A stretch of 17,813 nucleotides of DNA. It comes from Epsilonproteobacteria bacterium UBA6211 (GTDB lineage: Bacteria; Campylobacterota; Campylobacteria; Campylobacterales; Arcobacteraceae). The DNA is taken from contig DISL01000108.1 of the NCBI GenBank assembly GCA_002421845.1, positions 1 to 17,813 of the forward strand. The letters run 5' to 3'. Positions 7,417-13,857 of the stretch are shown here, piece after piece. Made by a program: the position numbers and the translations under genes. The stretch's first letter is position 1. Each line of letters begins with the position of its first letter. Below the pieces are notes generated by a model. It was not told the origin of the DNA, searched no databases, and was given only the letters and a program-made list of their open reading frames with translations.

Positions 7417-7662
7417 TTAACCTACTATCTCTATATTATAATCTTCTATAACCGTATTAGCCAACAACTCTTCACACATTTTTGTCACTTCAGCTTTTGC
7501 AGCATCTTGTGATAAGTCACCAAGTTCGATAATAATTTGTTTTCCAACTCTAACGTCTTTTACTATTTCTTTAAATCCAAGAGTTCCAAGTGCATGGTTT
7601 ATTGCTTTACCTTGATCATCCAATACACCTTGTTTTAATCCGATATTTACTATAGCTTTCAA
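7417..7662 (-). CDS. purS: Phosphoribosylformylglycinamidine synthase subunit PurS
   Basis: The 81-residue protein matches PurS, the small dimeric subunit that bridges PurQ and PurL. Typical features are an N-terminal strand with LKQGVLDDQGKAI, then the conserved LGF and VRVGKQI segments, and a C-terminal DYNIEIV strand. The start codon is TTG, preceded by AAGGAA; that ribosome site overlaps the purC stop codon, which supports both the start and coupled translation. It lies between purC (10-bp gap) and purQ (3-bp gap). Confidence 0.95.
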   Translation of the reverse strand: MKAIVNIGLKQGVLDDQGKAINHALGTLGFKEIVKDVRVGKQIIIELGDLSQDAAKAEVTKMCEELLANTVIEDYNIEIVG

Positions 7663-7672
7663 TTTCTATTCC

Positions 7673-8383
7673 TTATTTCAAAATTCTGTTTAATACTTCT
7701 TCGTAAGCCACTTTTAGACCGCCTAAACCTTGTCTAAATCTATCTTTGTCCATTTTTTCATTTGTATTTACATCCCAAAATCTACAATTATCAGGGCTTA
7801 TTTCATCTGCAAGTATTATATTTCCGTCTTTATCTTTACCAAACTCTAATTTAAAGTCTATTAGGTTCAAACCTTTTTCAAAGAAGAAAGGTTTTAATAT
7901 ACTATTTACGTTTCTAGCCATAGCTCTTAAAATATCTAACTCTTTTACATCATCAACAAGATTCAAAATCAAACAATGTTCGTCATTTAAAATCGGGTCA
8001 TTTAACGCATCTTCTTTCAAATAAAACTCAACTAAAACAAACGGTAAAACTTGTCCGTCAGGAATACCAAGTCTTTTGCTCAAACTTCCTGTTGCAATAT
8101 TTCTTACAACAACTTCTATTTTGATAATATCGGCTTTTTTATGAAGCATATGATTATCATCTAATTTCTCAACAAAATGAGTAACCACACCTTTTGATTG
8201 TAAAAGTTTAAAAAGCTCAGTACTTATTTTATTGTTTAAAGCACCTTTACCGCTTTCACTATCTTTTTTCTCACCGTTAAACGCCGTTAAATCATCTTTA
8301 AACTCTGAAATCAACAAATTAGCATCAGATGTTGACCATATTTTCTTGGCTTTACCTTCATATAAAAGATCTTGTTTTTGCAT
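7673..8383 (-). CDS. purC: Phosphoribosylaminoimidazole-succinocarboxamide synthase (SAICAR synthetase)
   Basis: The 236-residue enzyme uses ATP to join aspartate to CAIR, giving SAICAR in purine synthesis. Motifs seen are LLYEGKAKKIW near the N-terminus (nucleotide-binding loop), VEVVVRNIATGSLSKRLG in the middle, and LADEISPDNCRFWD near the C-terminus. The length is that of the short bacterial monofunctional form. The start has a GGAG site 6 nt upstream. The gene lies 14 bp after ctpA and 10 bp before purS. Confidence 0.97.
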   Translation of the reverse strand: MQKQDLLYEGKAKKIWSTSDANLLISEFKDDLTAFNGEKKDSESGKGALNNKISTELFKLLQSKGVVTHFVEKLDDNHMLHKKADIIKIEVVVRNIATGSLSKRLGIPDGQVLPFVLVEFYLKEDALNDPILNDEHCLILNLVDDVKELDILRAMARNVNSILKPFFFEKGLNLIDFKLEFGKDKDGNIILADEISPDNCRFWDVNTNEKMDKDRFRQGLGGLKVAYEEVLNRILK

Positions 8384-8397
8384 TATCTACTCCGTAT

Positions 8398-9705
8398 TTA
8401 TTTTTGAATTAAAATTAAAGCTTGTAAGACATCAACAGCAGTTTTAAGCTGATTGTCTTCATAAAGATCACTACTTTTTATAGTATCATCACCACCGACT
8501 TGTTTAACCTTATCTTTAGCTTGTTGTGTACCGTTTACTTTATCAAGCTCCTCCTCCAAATGCTTTTTAAGATCTGCTTCTTTGACTTTTAGCTCATCAT
8601 CGGATGCCATCACGGCTTTTCCGTCATGAGAAATTATATCAGGGTCAACACCGACTGCTTGGATTGATCTCCCTTTTGGTAAATAATATCTAGCGATAGT
8701 CAGTTTTATAGCTTCAGACTCTTTTTCATCTAGCGGTAATACTACCTGAACAGAACCCTTACCAAAACTTTTTTCTCCTACCAATACAGCACGTTTATGG
8801 TCTTGTAACGCACCACTTACTATCTCACTTGCACTAGCACTTCCACCGTTTATCAAAACAACCATAGGAAGTTTTGTCATAGTAGCCTCTTTTTTCGCAA
8901 AATACTTCTCTTCATCACTAGCATTTCTTCCACGTTGAGACACTATTACACCGCTATCTACGAACAAATCCACAAGCCCTATAGCCTCTTTCAAAGCTCC
9001 ACCTGGGTTATTTCTAAGGTCTAAAATAATACCTTTAGCTGATTTAAGGTGTTTTGGAAGTTGCTCTTTTATACTAGCAACTACTTTTTCATCAAATGTT
9101 GAAACCCTAATATAAACCATACCGTTTTCCATAGGTCTAACTTTTACTGATTTCAAGTCAATCATTGCTCTTTCAAGGTCAAATACTAGAGGTTTAGGTT
9201 CATTTTTTCTAACCACGGTTATGCTAACTTTTGTTTTTGCATCACCTCTCATAAGATTTACTGCTTCATCTAAAGTCATACTTAAAGTAGATGTGTCATT
9301 TATTTTGATGATTATGTCACCTGCTTTTACACCTGCTCTTGCAGCTGGAGTATCATCTATAGGAGATATAACGGTCAAAGCAGCATCACGCATACCTACA
9401 ACTATACCAAGTCCACCGAATTCACCCTTCATCTGTACTTGCATCTCTTTATAAGTTTTAGTATCCATATAAGCTGAATGTGCATCAAGTTCTTGCAAAA
9501 GCCCTTTGATAGACTTATCTACTATTTCTTGAAGCTTTACGTCATCTACATAATACTTTTCAACGGTACCCAAAACTTTAGTAAGCTTTGATAAAGATTC
9601 AAGACGACTTTGCGTCTCTTCGTTTGTTAGAGGCTTTGTTTGCGTCTGAGCATGTCCGATAACACTTAATATGAATAAAATTCCAAACGATAATCTATAA
9701 AACAT
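8398..9705 (-). CDS. ctpA: Carboxy-terminal processing protease (S41 family)
   Basis: This is a 435-residue exported protease. Residues 1-19 form a signal peptide ending in GHA. The PDZ domain covers about 95-170 (GEFGGLGIVVG, then RAGVKAGDIIIKIN). The S41 protease core contains GIILDLRNNPGG (225-236) and GGSASASEI (287-295). The catalytic Ser291 and Lys316, 25 residues apart as in CtpB and Tsp, are present, with Gln320 completing the CtpB-type triad. It would trim or degrade periplasmic proteins from their C-termini. A lysine-rich, low-complexity segment (about 365-410) precedes the end. It is the first gene of the minus-strand operon, with AGGAA 6 nt before the ATG. The divergent 138-bp gap to the next plus-strand gene must hold its promoter. 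Confidence 0.95.
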   Translation of the reverse strand: MFYRLSFGILFILSVIGHAQTQTKPLTNEETQSRLESLSKLTKVLGTVEKYYVDDVKLQEIVDKSIKGLLQELDAHSAYMDTKTYKEMQVQMKGEFGGLGIVVGMRDAALTVISPIDDTPAARAGVKAGDIIIKINDTSTLSMTLDEAVNLMRGDAKTKVSITVVRKNEPKPLVFDLERAMIDLKSVKVRPMENGMVYIRVSTFDEKVVASIKEQLPKHLKSAKGIILDLRNNPGGALKEAIGLVDLFVDSGVIVSQRGRNASDEEKYFAKKEATMTKLPMVVLINGGSASASEIVSGALQDHKRAVLVGEKSFGKGSVQVVLPLDEKESEAIKLTIARYYLPKGRSIQAVGVDPDIISHDGKAVMASDDELKVKEADLKKHLEEELDKVNGTQQAKDKVKQVGGDDTIKSSDLYEDNQLKTAVDVLQALILIQK

Positions 9706-9843
9706 AATGTTTCCTGATTCTTAATATTTGTCGTAATGTTACTCAATTTTGACTTAAGAGTCGTATAAATAAACTAACATTTAAAGATTTACTTATCTAA
9801 TTTTTAGTATCATATACGAAATTATTGATTTAAGAGGATATGT
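9706..9843. promoter_or_regulatory. Divergent promoter region between ctpA and the YfgM-like gene
   Basis: This 138-bp, AT-rich gap separates two divergent runs of genes. On the plus strand, TAGTAT (9805-9810) is the best -10 candidate and AAGAGGA (9832-9838) is the ribosome site of the next gene. I could not pick a convincing -10 box for ctpA. No hairpin or repeat stands out. Confidence 0.4.
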
Positions 9844-10419
9844 ATGAGTTTAAAAGAAAATATCGACTATATGAAAACTGAGCTTACGGCTCAAGAGCAG
9901 TTTATAGAAAACTTCGTTAAAGCAGAAAAAATATTCAAAAAGTATAAAATGCTTATTTTTGGTGCTTTAGTAGGAATAGTGATACTTATTATAGCTATGT
10001 TTGGTTATGATTATATGGATGAACAAAAGAAAATCAAAGCGAATATCGCTTTTAATGAATTTTTGATAGATACGAATAATGAAAAAGCTATTGCTACACT
10101 AAAAGACAATAGCAAAAATTTGTATGAAATAGCAATGCACATCAAAGATGAAAACCATATCCCTGATGTTGCTGTTTTCAAAGAAATTGCGATGTTTCAA
10201 AATGCAGTTAAAAATGGTGATACAAAAACCATAGATTCTTTACTTTCAAATAACAACTTCTTATTCAAAGACTATGCGGTTGTTATAAAAGCACTACAAG
10301 CTATCAAAGCTGATGATTTGAAATTGGCTGAACAAACTATCAAAATGCTCCCAAAAGATAGTATGTCAGGCGATTTAGCAAGTTTGCTAGAACATTATAT
10401 AGCTACAAAATCTAACTAA
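9844..10419 (+). CDS. Single-pass membrane protein, YfgM/TPR-like
   Basis: The 191 residues comprise a cytoplasmic N-terminal stretch of about 35 residues, one transmembrane helix (about 37-55), and a helical periplasmic part. The helical part contains repeated Ala/Leu-spaced segments (AFNEFLIDTNNEKAIATL, VIKALQAIKADDLKLAEQTI) resembling degenerate tetratricopeptide repeats. This is the plan of YfgM, the periplasmic ancillary subunit of SecYEG in E. coli. Support comes from the next gene, a beta-propeller lipoprotein like BamB, because yfgM and bamB are adjacent in many proteobacteria. The similarity is structural and contextual rather than motif-based, so the name is not assigned. The start has AAGAGGA 5 nt upstream, and the gap to the next gene is 13 bp. 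Confidence 0.7.
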   Translation: MSLKENIDYMKTELTAQEQFIENFVKAEKIFKKYKMLIFGALVGIVILIIAMFGYDYMDEQKKIKANIAFNEFLIDTNNEKAIATLKDNSKNLYEIAMHIKDENHIPDVAVFKEIAMFQNAVKNGDTKTIDSLLSNNNFLFKDYAVVIKALQAIKADDLKLAEQTIKMLPKDSMSGDLASLLEHYIATKSN

Positions 10420-10432
10420 AAGCGGGTAATAT

Positions 10433-11419
10433 ATGAGAAATTTTATTAAATTCACTGCCGTTGCAACACTTATTTATTTATTAAGCGGTTGTGGTTCAAA
10501 ACAATACTTTGAACCTGAAAACGTGGATGGAACATTTGGGCAAACATTTAAGTCACTAAGTGCAGATATCGTAGATTTCAATAAATCCGGTGCTACACTA
10601 TCAGACGGTTCGTTTATTACAAATAAAGGTATCACTAAAAATCCTGTAAATTCAGAATTCTTTTTTGTTAATAAATCAGATGACAACATCATAAGTGCCG
10701 ATGCAAAAGGCAATATTGCTATCAACAACCAAATAATAACACTTGAAAATGTCGTAATAAGTGCAACACTTAGCAAAAATCTTTTGGCTGTTGTTTATTT
10801 GGATAACTCTATAGCTGTTTATGATATTGTTCAAAATAAAACAATTTTCAAAGAATACCTAGGTGAATCACTAGCAAATGATACAAAAGTTACAAACCCT
10901 GTATTTATGTCTGATTTGATACTTTTCCCGTCACTAAACGGTAAAGTTATAGTTTATAGTATCACAAACGCAAAAGTTATAAGAGATATTATAGTAGATG
11001 CTTCAAACAAACAATTCAAAAACATAACGTTTTTTGAAGTAGTCGATGAGCAACTAATAGCCGCAACGGCAAACTCCGTATTATCGATAGGTGCAAATTT
11101 ATACTCTCTAAATCTTGAAGTAAAAGATATAGCAACAAAAGATAATAAAATTTATATTGCAACAATAGACGGTAAAATACTTGTAATGGACAACAAACTA
11201 AGACCTTATAATGAACAAAAATTTAAATTCGGAAAGATTTTTGGTATGGGATTTGGGAAAGATGCAGTATATGCAGTTGAACAAAGCGGTTATATCATCA
11301 AAATGGATAGAGATTTGAAAAATCCTTCTGTTTTAAGTATATCTTTTGATAATGAAGAGAAGTTTATATCTATAGATAATAAACTTTATTTCGGAAATAA
11401 ATATATAGAGTTAAACTAA
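10433..11419 (+). CDS. Beta-propeller lipoprotein, BamB-like
   Basis: The 328-residue protein starts with a lipoprotein signal peptide and the lipobox LLSGC, with Cys20 as the lipidation site. The rest is a series of short beta-strand repeats of the propeller kind, for example ISADAKGNIAI, LLAVVYLDNSIAVYDI, NGKVIVYSI, NKIYIATIDGKILVM and AVYAVEQSGYIIKMDRD. In E. coli, BamB is an outer-membrane lipoprotein of the BAM complex that helps insert outer-membrane proteins. This protein is shorter than E. coli BamB (392 residues) and divergent, so an orthologous role is inferred from the fold, the lipobox and the YfgM-like gene upstream. Other periplasmic propeller lipoproteins remain possible. Confidence 0.72.
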   Translation: MRNFIKFTAVATLIYLLSGCGSKQYFEPENVDGTFGQTFKSLSADIVDFNKSGATLSDGSFITNKGITKNPVNSEFFFVNKSDDNIISADAKGNIAINNQIITLENVVISATLSKNLLAVVYLDNSIAVYDIVQNKTIFKEYLGESLANDTKVTNPVFMSDLILFPSLNGKVIVYSITNAKVIRDIIVDASNKQFKNITFFEVVDEQLIAATANSVLSIGANLYSLNLEVKDIATKDNKIYIATIDGKILVMDNKLRPYNEQKFKFGKIFGMGFGKDAVYAVEQSGYIIKMDRDLKNPSVLSISFDNEEKFISIDNKLYFGNKYIELN

Positions 11420-11420
11420 T

Positions 11421-11753
11421 TTGAGACAAATTATAGAATTTCTAAACACGAAAGACTTGCATTTTAAAGTTTTAAATAGACTTAATCCAAAGGATTACGG
11501 TAGTAAAAAACAAGTTATTATTTATGAAGGGATAGACTTACACTCTAATTTCTGGCTTATATTCGTATATAGTAGCAAGAGTAGATTTATACAAAAAAAC
11601 TCTGCTGAAATTATGGAACTAAGTGATAGAATCATAAAGCAAATGGGACATAATTATAAAGTAAAAGCCCTTTTTATATCATCTCCTCTTTGTTCCAAAG
11701 CTCATTCACATTTGGATGTTTCACAATGGAGAGTATTTAATGATTTTGTGTGA
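11421..11753 (+). CDS. Hypothetical protein of 110 residues
   Basis: I do not recognise this family. The frame begins with TTG one base after the propeller gene stops, preceded only by a weak GAG about 10 nt upstream. The next in-frame Met is about 60 codons in, so TTG is the only reasonable start. The protein is soluble, with no signal peptide or membrane helix. It has a beta-type centre (KKQVIIYEGIDLHSNFWLIF), a helix (SAEIMELSDRIIKQM) and a closing strand with KALFISSPLCSKA. Its last 14 bp overlap the true start of coaX. The tight packing on both sides argues that it is real and translated together with its neighbours. Confidence 0.7.
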   Translation: MRQIIEFLNTKDLHFKVLNRLNPKDYGSKKQVIIYEGIDLHSNFWLIFVYSSKSRFIQKNSAEIMELSDRIIKQMGHNYKVKALFISSPLCSKAHSHLDVSQWRVFNDFV

Positions 11754-12366
11754 CATTGGAAATAGCACATTTGATTTCTTTTATGATGAGCATACGATAA
11801 AGCTTGATGTAAACAGCTCTTATTTACCGGAATTTGATAATGATAAAGAGATGTATTATATAAGCGTCAACGATATGGCAACCCATAAACTAAAACAAAA
11901 ATACCCAAATGCTATAAATATATCTAGCCACATCAAACTAGATACAAAATATCAAGGTTTAGGTATAGATAGAGCTATCACTTGCTCTTATGTGAAGAAT
12001 GCTCTTATTATAGATGCAGGAAGTGCCATAACTGTTGATTTGATGGAAGATGGAAAACATATGGGTGGATATATACTCCCAGGGATAAAAGCCATTCATA
12101 ACCTATACAAAACTATATCGCCGAAACTTGATTTTGAACTAGAAGTTCAAGAGTTGATAGGACTTCCACTAAATACAAAAGATGCTATAAGCTACGGTGT
12201 ATTTCATGCTATATTTTTACCTCTGCAAAAAACTGCTAGAACAGTAAAAAATATTATAGTTACAGGCGGAGACGGCGAACTTGTGAGTAAATATATTCAC
12301 AACAGTACTTATGACAAAAATTTGATTTTTAAAGCTATGCAAAGTATTATAAAGGAACACAAATGA
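11740..12366 (+). CDS. coaX: Type III pantothenate kinase
   Basis: The 208-residue enzyme phosphorylates pantothenate, the first step of coenzyme A synthesis, and belongs to the ASKHA fold. It begins MILCDIGNSTFDFF, where Asp5, Gly7 and Asn8 form the phosphate loop. GLGIDRA (73-79) carries the presumed catalytic Asp77. IDAGSAITVDL (91-101), GGYILPG (109-115) and VTGGDG follow in family order. The frame extends to an ATG at 11716, but the start at 11740 puts the conserved loop at the N-terminus and has a GGAGAG ribosome site, so I chose it. Type III kinases of Campylobacterota are similarly short. It overlaps the preceding orphan gene by 14 bp and hisG by ATGA. Confidence 0.95.
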   Translation: MILCDIGNSTFDFFYDEHTIKLDVNSSYLPEFDNDKEMYYISVNDMATHKLKQKYPNAINISSHIKLDTKYQGLGIDRAITCSYVKNALIIDAGSAITVDLMEDGKHMGGYILPGIKAIHNLYKTISPKLDFELEVQELIGLPLNTKDAISYGVFHAIFLPLQKTARTVKNIIVTGGDGELVSKYIHNSTYDKNLIFKAMQSIIKEHK

Positions 12367-12971
12367 TAACAATAGCCTTGCCAAAAGGTAGAATTGCAGA
12401 TGAAACTCTTGAAATATTCCAAAAAGCATTTAATGAAGAGTTTGTATTTGAAGATAGAAAACTGATTTTACAAAAATCCGGTTTTAAATTTTTGAGTGTA
12501 AGAAATCAAGACGTACCGACTTACGTCCAATACGGTAGTGCTGATTTGGGTGTAGTAGGACTTGACGTACTAGAAGAAAAAGAATACGACCTTGTCAAAC
12601 TTCTCAATCTAAACATAGGTAAATGCAAAGTTGCCATAGGGCTTAGAGCCGATGATGAGATAGATTGGACTAAAAGCGAAATAAAAGTAGCTACCAAACA
12701 CGAAAAAATAGCTAAAAAATATTTTGAACAAAAAGCAATGGCGGTAGAGATAATCAAACTTTACGGCTCTATAGAACTTGCTCCTATCGTAGGGCTTAGC
12801 GATTGTATCGTAGATATTGTAGAAACAGGTACTACTATGAAACAAAACGGACTAAAAGTCGGCGAGACGATAATGCAAAGTTCAGCTCACTTAATAGCAA
12901 ACAAAAACTCATATTACCTCAAAAAAGAAGCTATTTTGAACCTCAAAAAAGAGATAGGCAAACATATATAA
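12363..12971 (+). CDS. hisG: ATP phosphoribosyltransferase, short form
   Basis: The 202-residue enzyme couples ATP and PRPP in the first step of histidine synthesis. Motifs seen are IALPKGR (4-10), YGSADLGVVG (57-66), ATKHEKIAKKYF (110-121) and the PRPP-binding segment GLSDCIVDIVETGTTMKQNG (144-163). It lacks the C-terminal regulatory domain found in the roughly 300-residue long form. By family knowledge it should therefore need the HisZ regulatory subunit, which is not in this window. Its start overlaps the coaX stop (ATGA) and its stop overlaps the methyltransferase start (TAATG), so translation of the three is probably coupled. Confidence 0.96.
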   Translation: MITIALPKGRIADETLEIFQKAFNEEFVFEDRKLILQKSGFKFLSVRNQDVPTYVQYGSADLGVVGLDVLEEKEYDLVKLLNLNIGKCKVAIGLRADDEIDWTKSEIKVATKHEKIAKKYFEQKAMAVEIIKLYGSIELAPIVGLSDCIVDIVETGTTMKQNGLKVGETIMQSSAHLIANKNSYYLKKEAILNLKKEIGKHI

Positions 12972-13657
12972 TGGGTCTTGAATTATACGCAAAAATAGAA
13001 GAATATCTTGACTTTGAAAGCGAAGTAGAATATCTACACAACACTTTCGTAGATATAGTAGAAGAGATAAAACCGAAAAGTTTACTAGATATCGGGTGTG
13101 GTCAAGGTGGTTTTATAGCAAAACTTGACGACTCCATAGATACTTTGGGTATCGACCTTAGCCAAAATCAAATCAATATCGCAAAATCAAAAGGTATCAA
13201 TGCAAGTTGTGTTGATTTGAGCCTAGTTACTCAAACATTTGATATGCAAACAGCCGTATTTGACGTGATAAACTATATACCAAAAGATGAAATAAAAGAG
13301 TTTTTCAAAAACTGCTACGACAAACTAAATAAAGATGGGTATTTGGTATTCGATGCAAATACGTTGTTTGGTTTTGAAGATGTGGCTCAGGGTTCTCTTG
13401 TGATAGACAAAGGGGATATTTTTGTAAGTATTGATGCTTATTTTGAAGATAATTTACTCAAAACAAACATAACAGCTTTTACAAAAAAAGGTGACTTATA
13501 CGAAAAAGAATCTGATACTATCACCCAATACTACCACACAAAAGATTTTTTGAAAAAAGAGCTTAAATCTGTAGGATTTAACATAGAACAAGTTATAGAT
13601 TTCAAACTTCACGGATATGATAAAGCGGATAAAAGTATTTTTATTTGTAAGAGATAA
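12971..13657 (+). CDS. Class I SAM-dependent methyltransferase
   Basis: The 228-residue protein has the Rossmann-type SAM-binding motif I, SLLDIGCGQGGF (37-48). An acidic residue (Asp62 in LGIDLS) at the end of the second strand is expected to bind the ribose. A DVINYIPKDE segment corresponds to motif IV, and GYLVFDANT follows. The substrate cannot be told from sequence. The open frame extends back to 12803 inside hisG, but the start at 12971 is chosen because it overlaps the hisG stop and immediately precedes the conserved fold. It is the last gene of the plus-strand run, and the terminator hairpin begins in its stop codon. Confidence 0.88.
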   Translation: MGLELYAKIEEYLDFESEVEYLHNTFVDIVEEIKPKSLLDIGCGQGGFIAKLDDSIDTLGIDLSQNQINIAKSKGINASCVDLSLVTQTFDMQTAVFDVINYIPKDEIKEFFKNCYDKLNKDGYLVFDANTLFGFEDVAQGSLVIDKGDIFVSIDAYFEDNLLKTNITAFTKKGDLYEKESDTITQYYHTKDFLKKELKSVGFNIEQVIDFKLHGYDKADKSIFICKR

Positions 13658-13680
13658 AAGCAGAGTTTTCTCTGCTTTTA
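13655..13680 (+). terminator. Hairpin terminator after the methyltransferase gene
   Basis: TAAAAGCAGAG (13655-13665) pairs perfectly over 11 bp with CTCTGCTTTTA (13670-13680) around a TTTT loop. The stem starts with the TAA stop codon itself. The 3' arm ends in a T-run and the 5' arm begins with an A-run, so it can work as an intrinsic terminator. A second copy of the arm, ACTCTGCT (13709-13716), could pair with AGCAGAGT (13659-13666) instead. Confidence 0.8.
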
Positions 13681-13766
13681 CTAGAAGGTCATCCCACCTT
13701 TAAATAACACTCTGCTATTTTAGGATGTACAGTATTATAATAGGAGTCTATGATATAGATTTTTTG

Positions 13767-13820
13767 TATATATAAAATTCCTATATATAAATTTCCTATA
13801 TATAAATTTCCTATATATTA
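13767..13820. repeat. Tandem 15-bp AT-rich repeats
   Basis: Three consecutive 15-bp units are present: TATATATAAAATTCC (13767-13781), then TATATATAAATTTCC (13782-13796) and an identical unit (13797-13811). A partial fourth copy, TATATATTA, follows (13812-13820). Units 2 and 3 are identical and unit 1 differs at one base. The array ends 4 bp before the -10 box of the ATPase gene, so the repeats occupy the -35 and upstream promoter area. Confidence 0.9.
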
Positions 13821-13823
13821 TGA

Positions 13824-13829
13824 TATAAT
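13824..13829 (+). promoter_or_regulatory. -10 box of the ATPase gene
   Basis: TATAAT in the context GATATAATACTG, 34 bp before the ATG, would give a leader of roughly 22-27 nt. AAGG (13847-13850) is the ribosome site with 7-nt spacing. The 15-bp repeat array lies immediately upstream, and the box is inside the right arm of an 11-bp inverted repeat. Confidence 0.6.
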
Positions 13830-13857
13830 ACTGTAATCTATATTTTAAGGATGTAAT

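Larger units (their letters stand above)
13717..13855. repeat. Nested direct and inverted repeats upstream of the ATPase gene
   Basis: ATTTTAGGATGTA (13717-13729) recurs as ATTTTAAGGATGTA (13842-13855), differing by one inserted A; the second copy contains the ATPase ribosome site. Inside this pair, ACAGTATTATA (13729-13739) is matched by its exact reverse complement TATAATACTGT (13824-13834), and that right arm contains the -10 box. The octamer TATGATAT also occurs twice, near 13750 and 13820. Together they frame the 15-bp tandem array. The rest of the 200-bp gap after the terminator (13681-13716) holds nothing I can name. Confidence 0.75.

Noticed and set aside
7746..8447. Plus-strand open frames within purC and at the ctpA-purC junction
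   Set aside because: They are antisense shadows of conserved genes, have no ribosome sites and encode no recognisable motifs.
11716..11739. Longer coaX start at 11716
   Set aside because: It would put eight non-conserved residues before the CDIGNS loop that normally opens the protein, and the ATG at 11740 has a much better ribosome site.
12803..12970. Upstream extension of the methyltransferase frame into hisG
   Set aside because: The extension is Lys/Arg-rich, lies entirely within well-conserved hisG sequence in another frame, and the start at 12971 overlaps the hisG stop as expected.
13767..13820. Could the 15-bp tandem repeats be a CRISPR array?
   Set aside because: The units are directly contiguous with no unique spacers, are far shorter than CRISPR repeats, and no cas gene is nearby.
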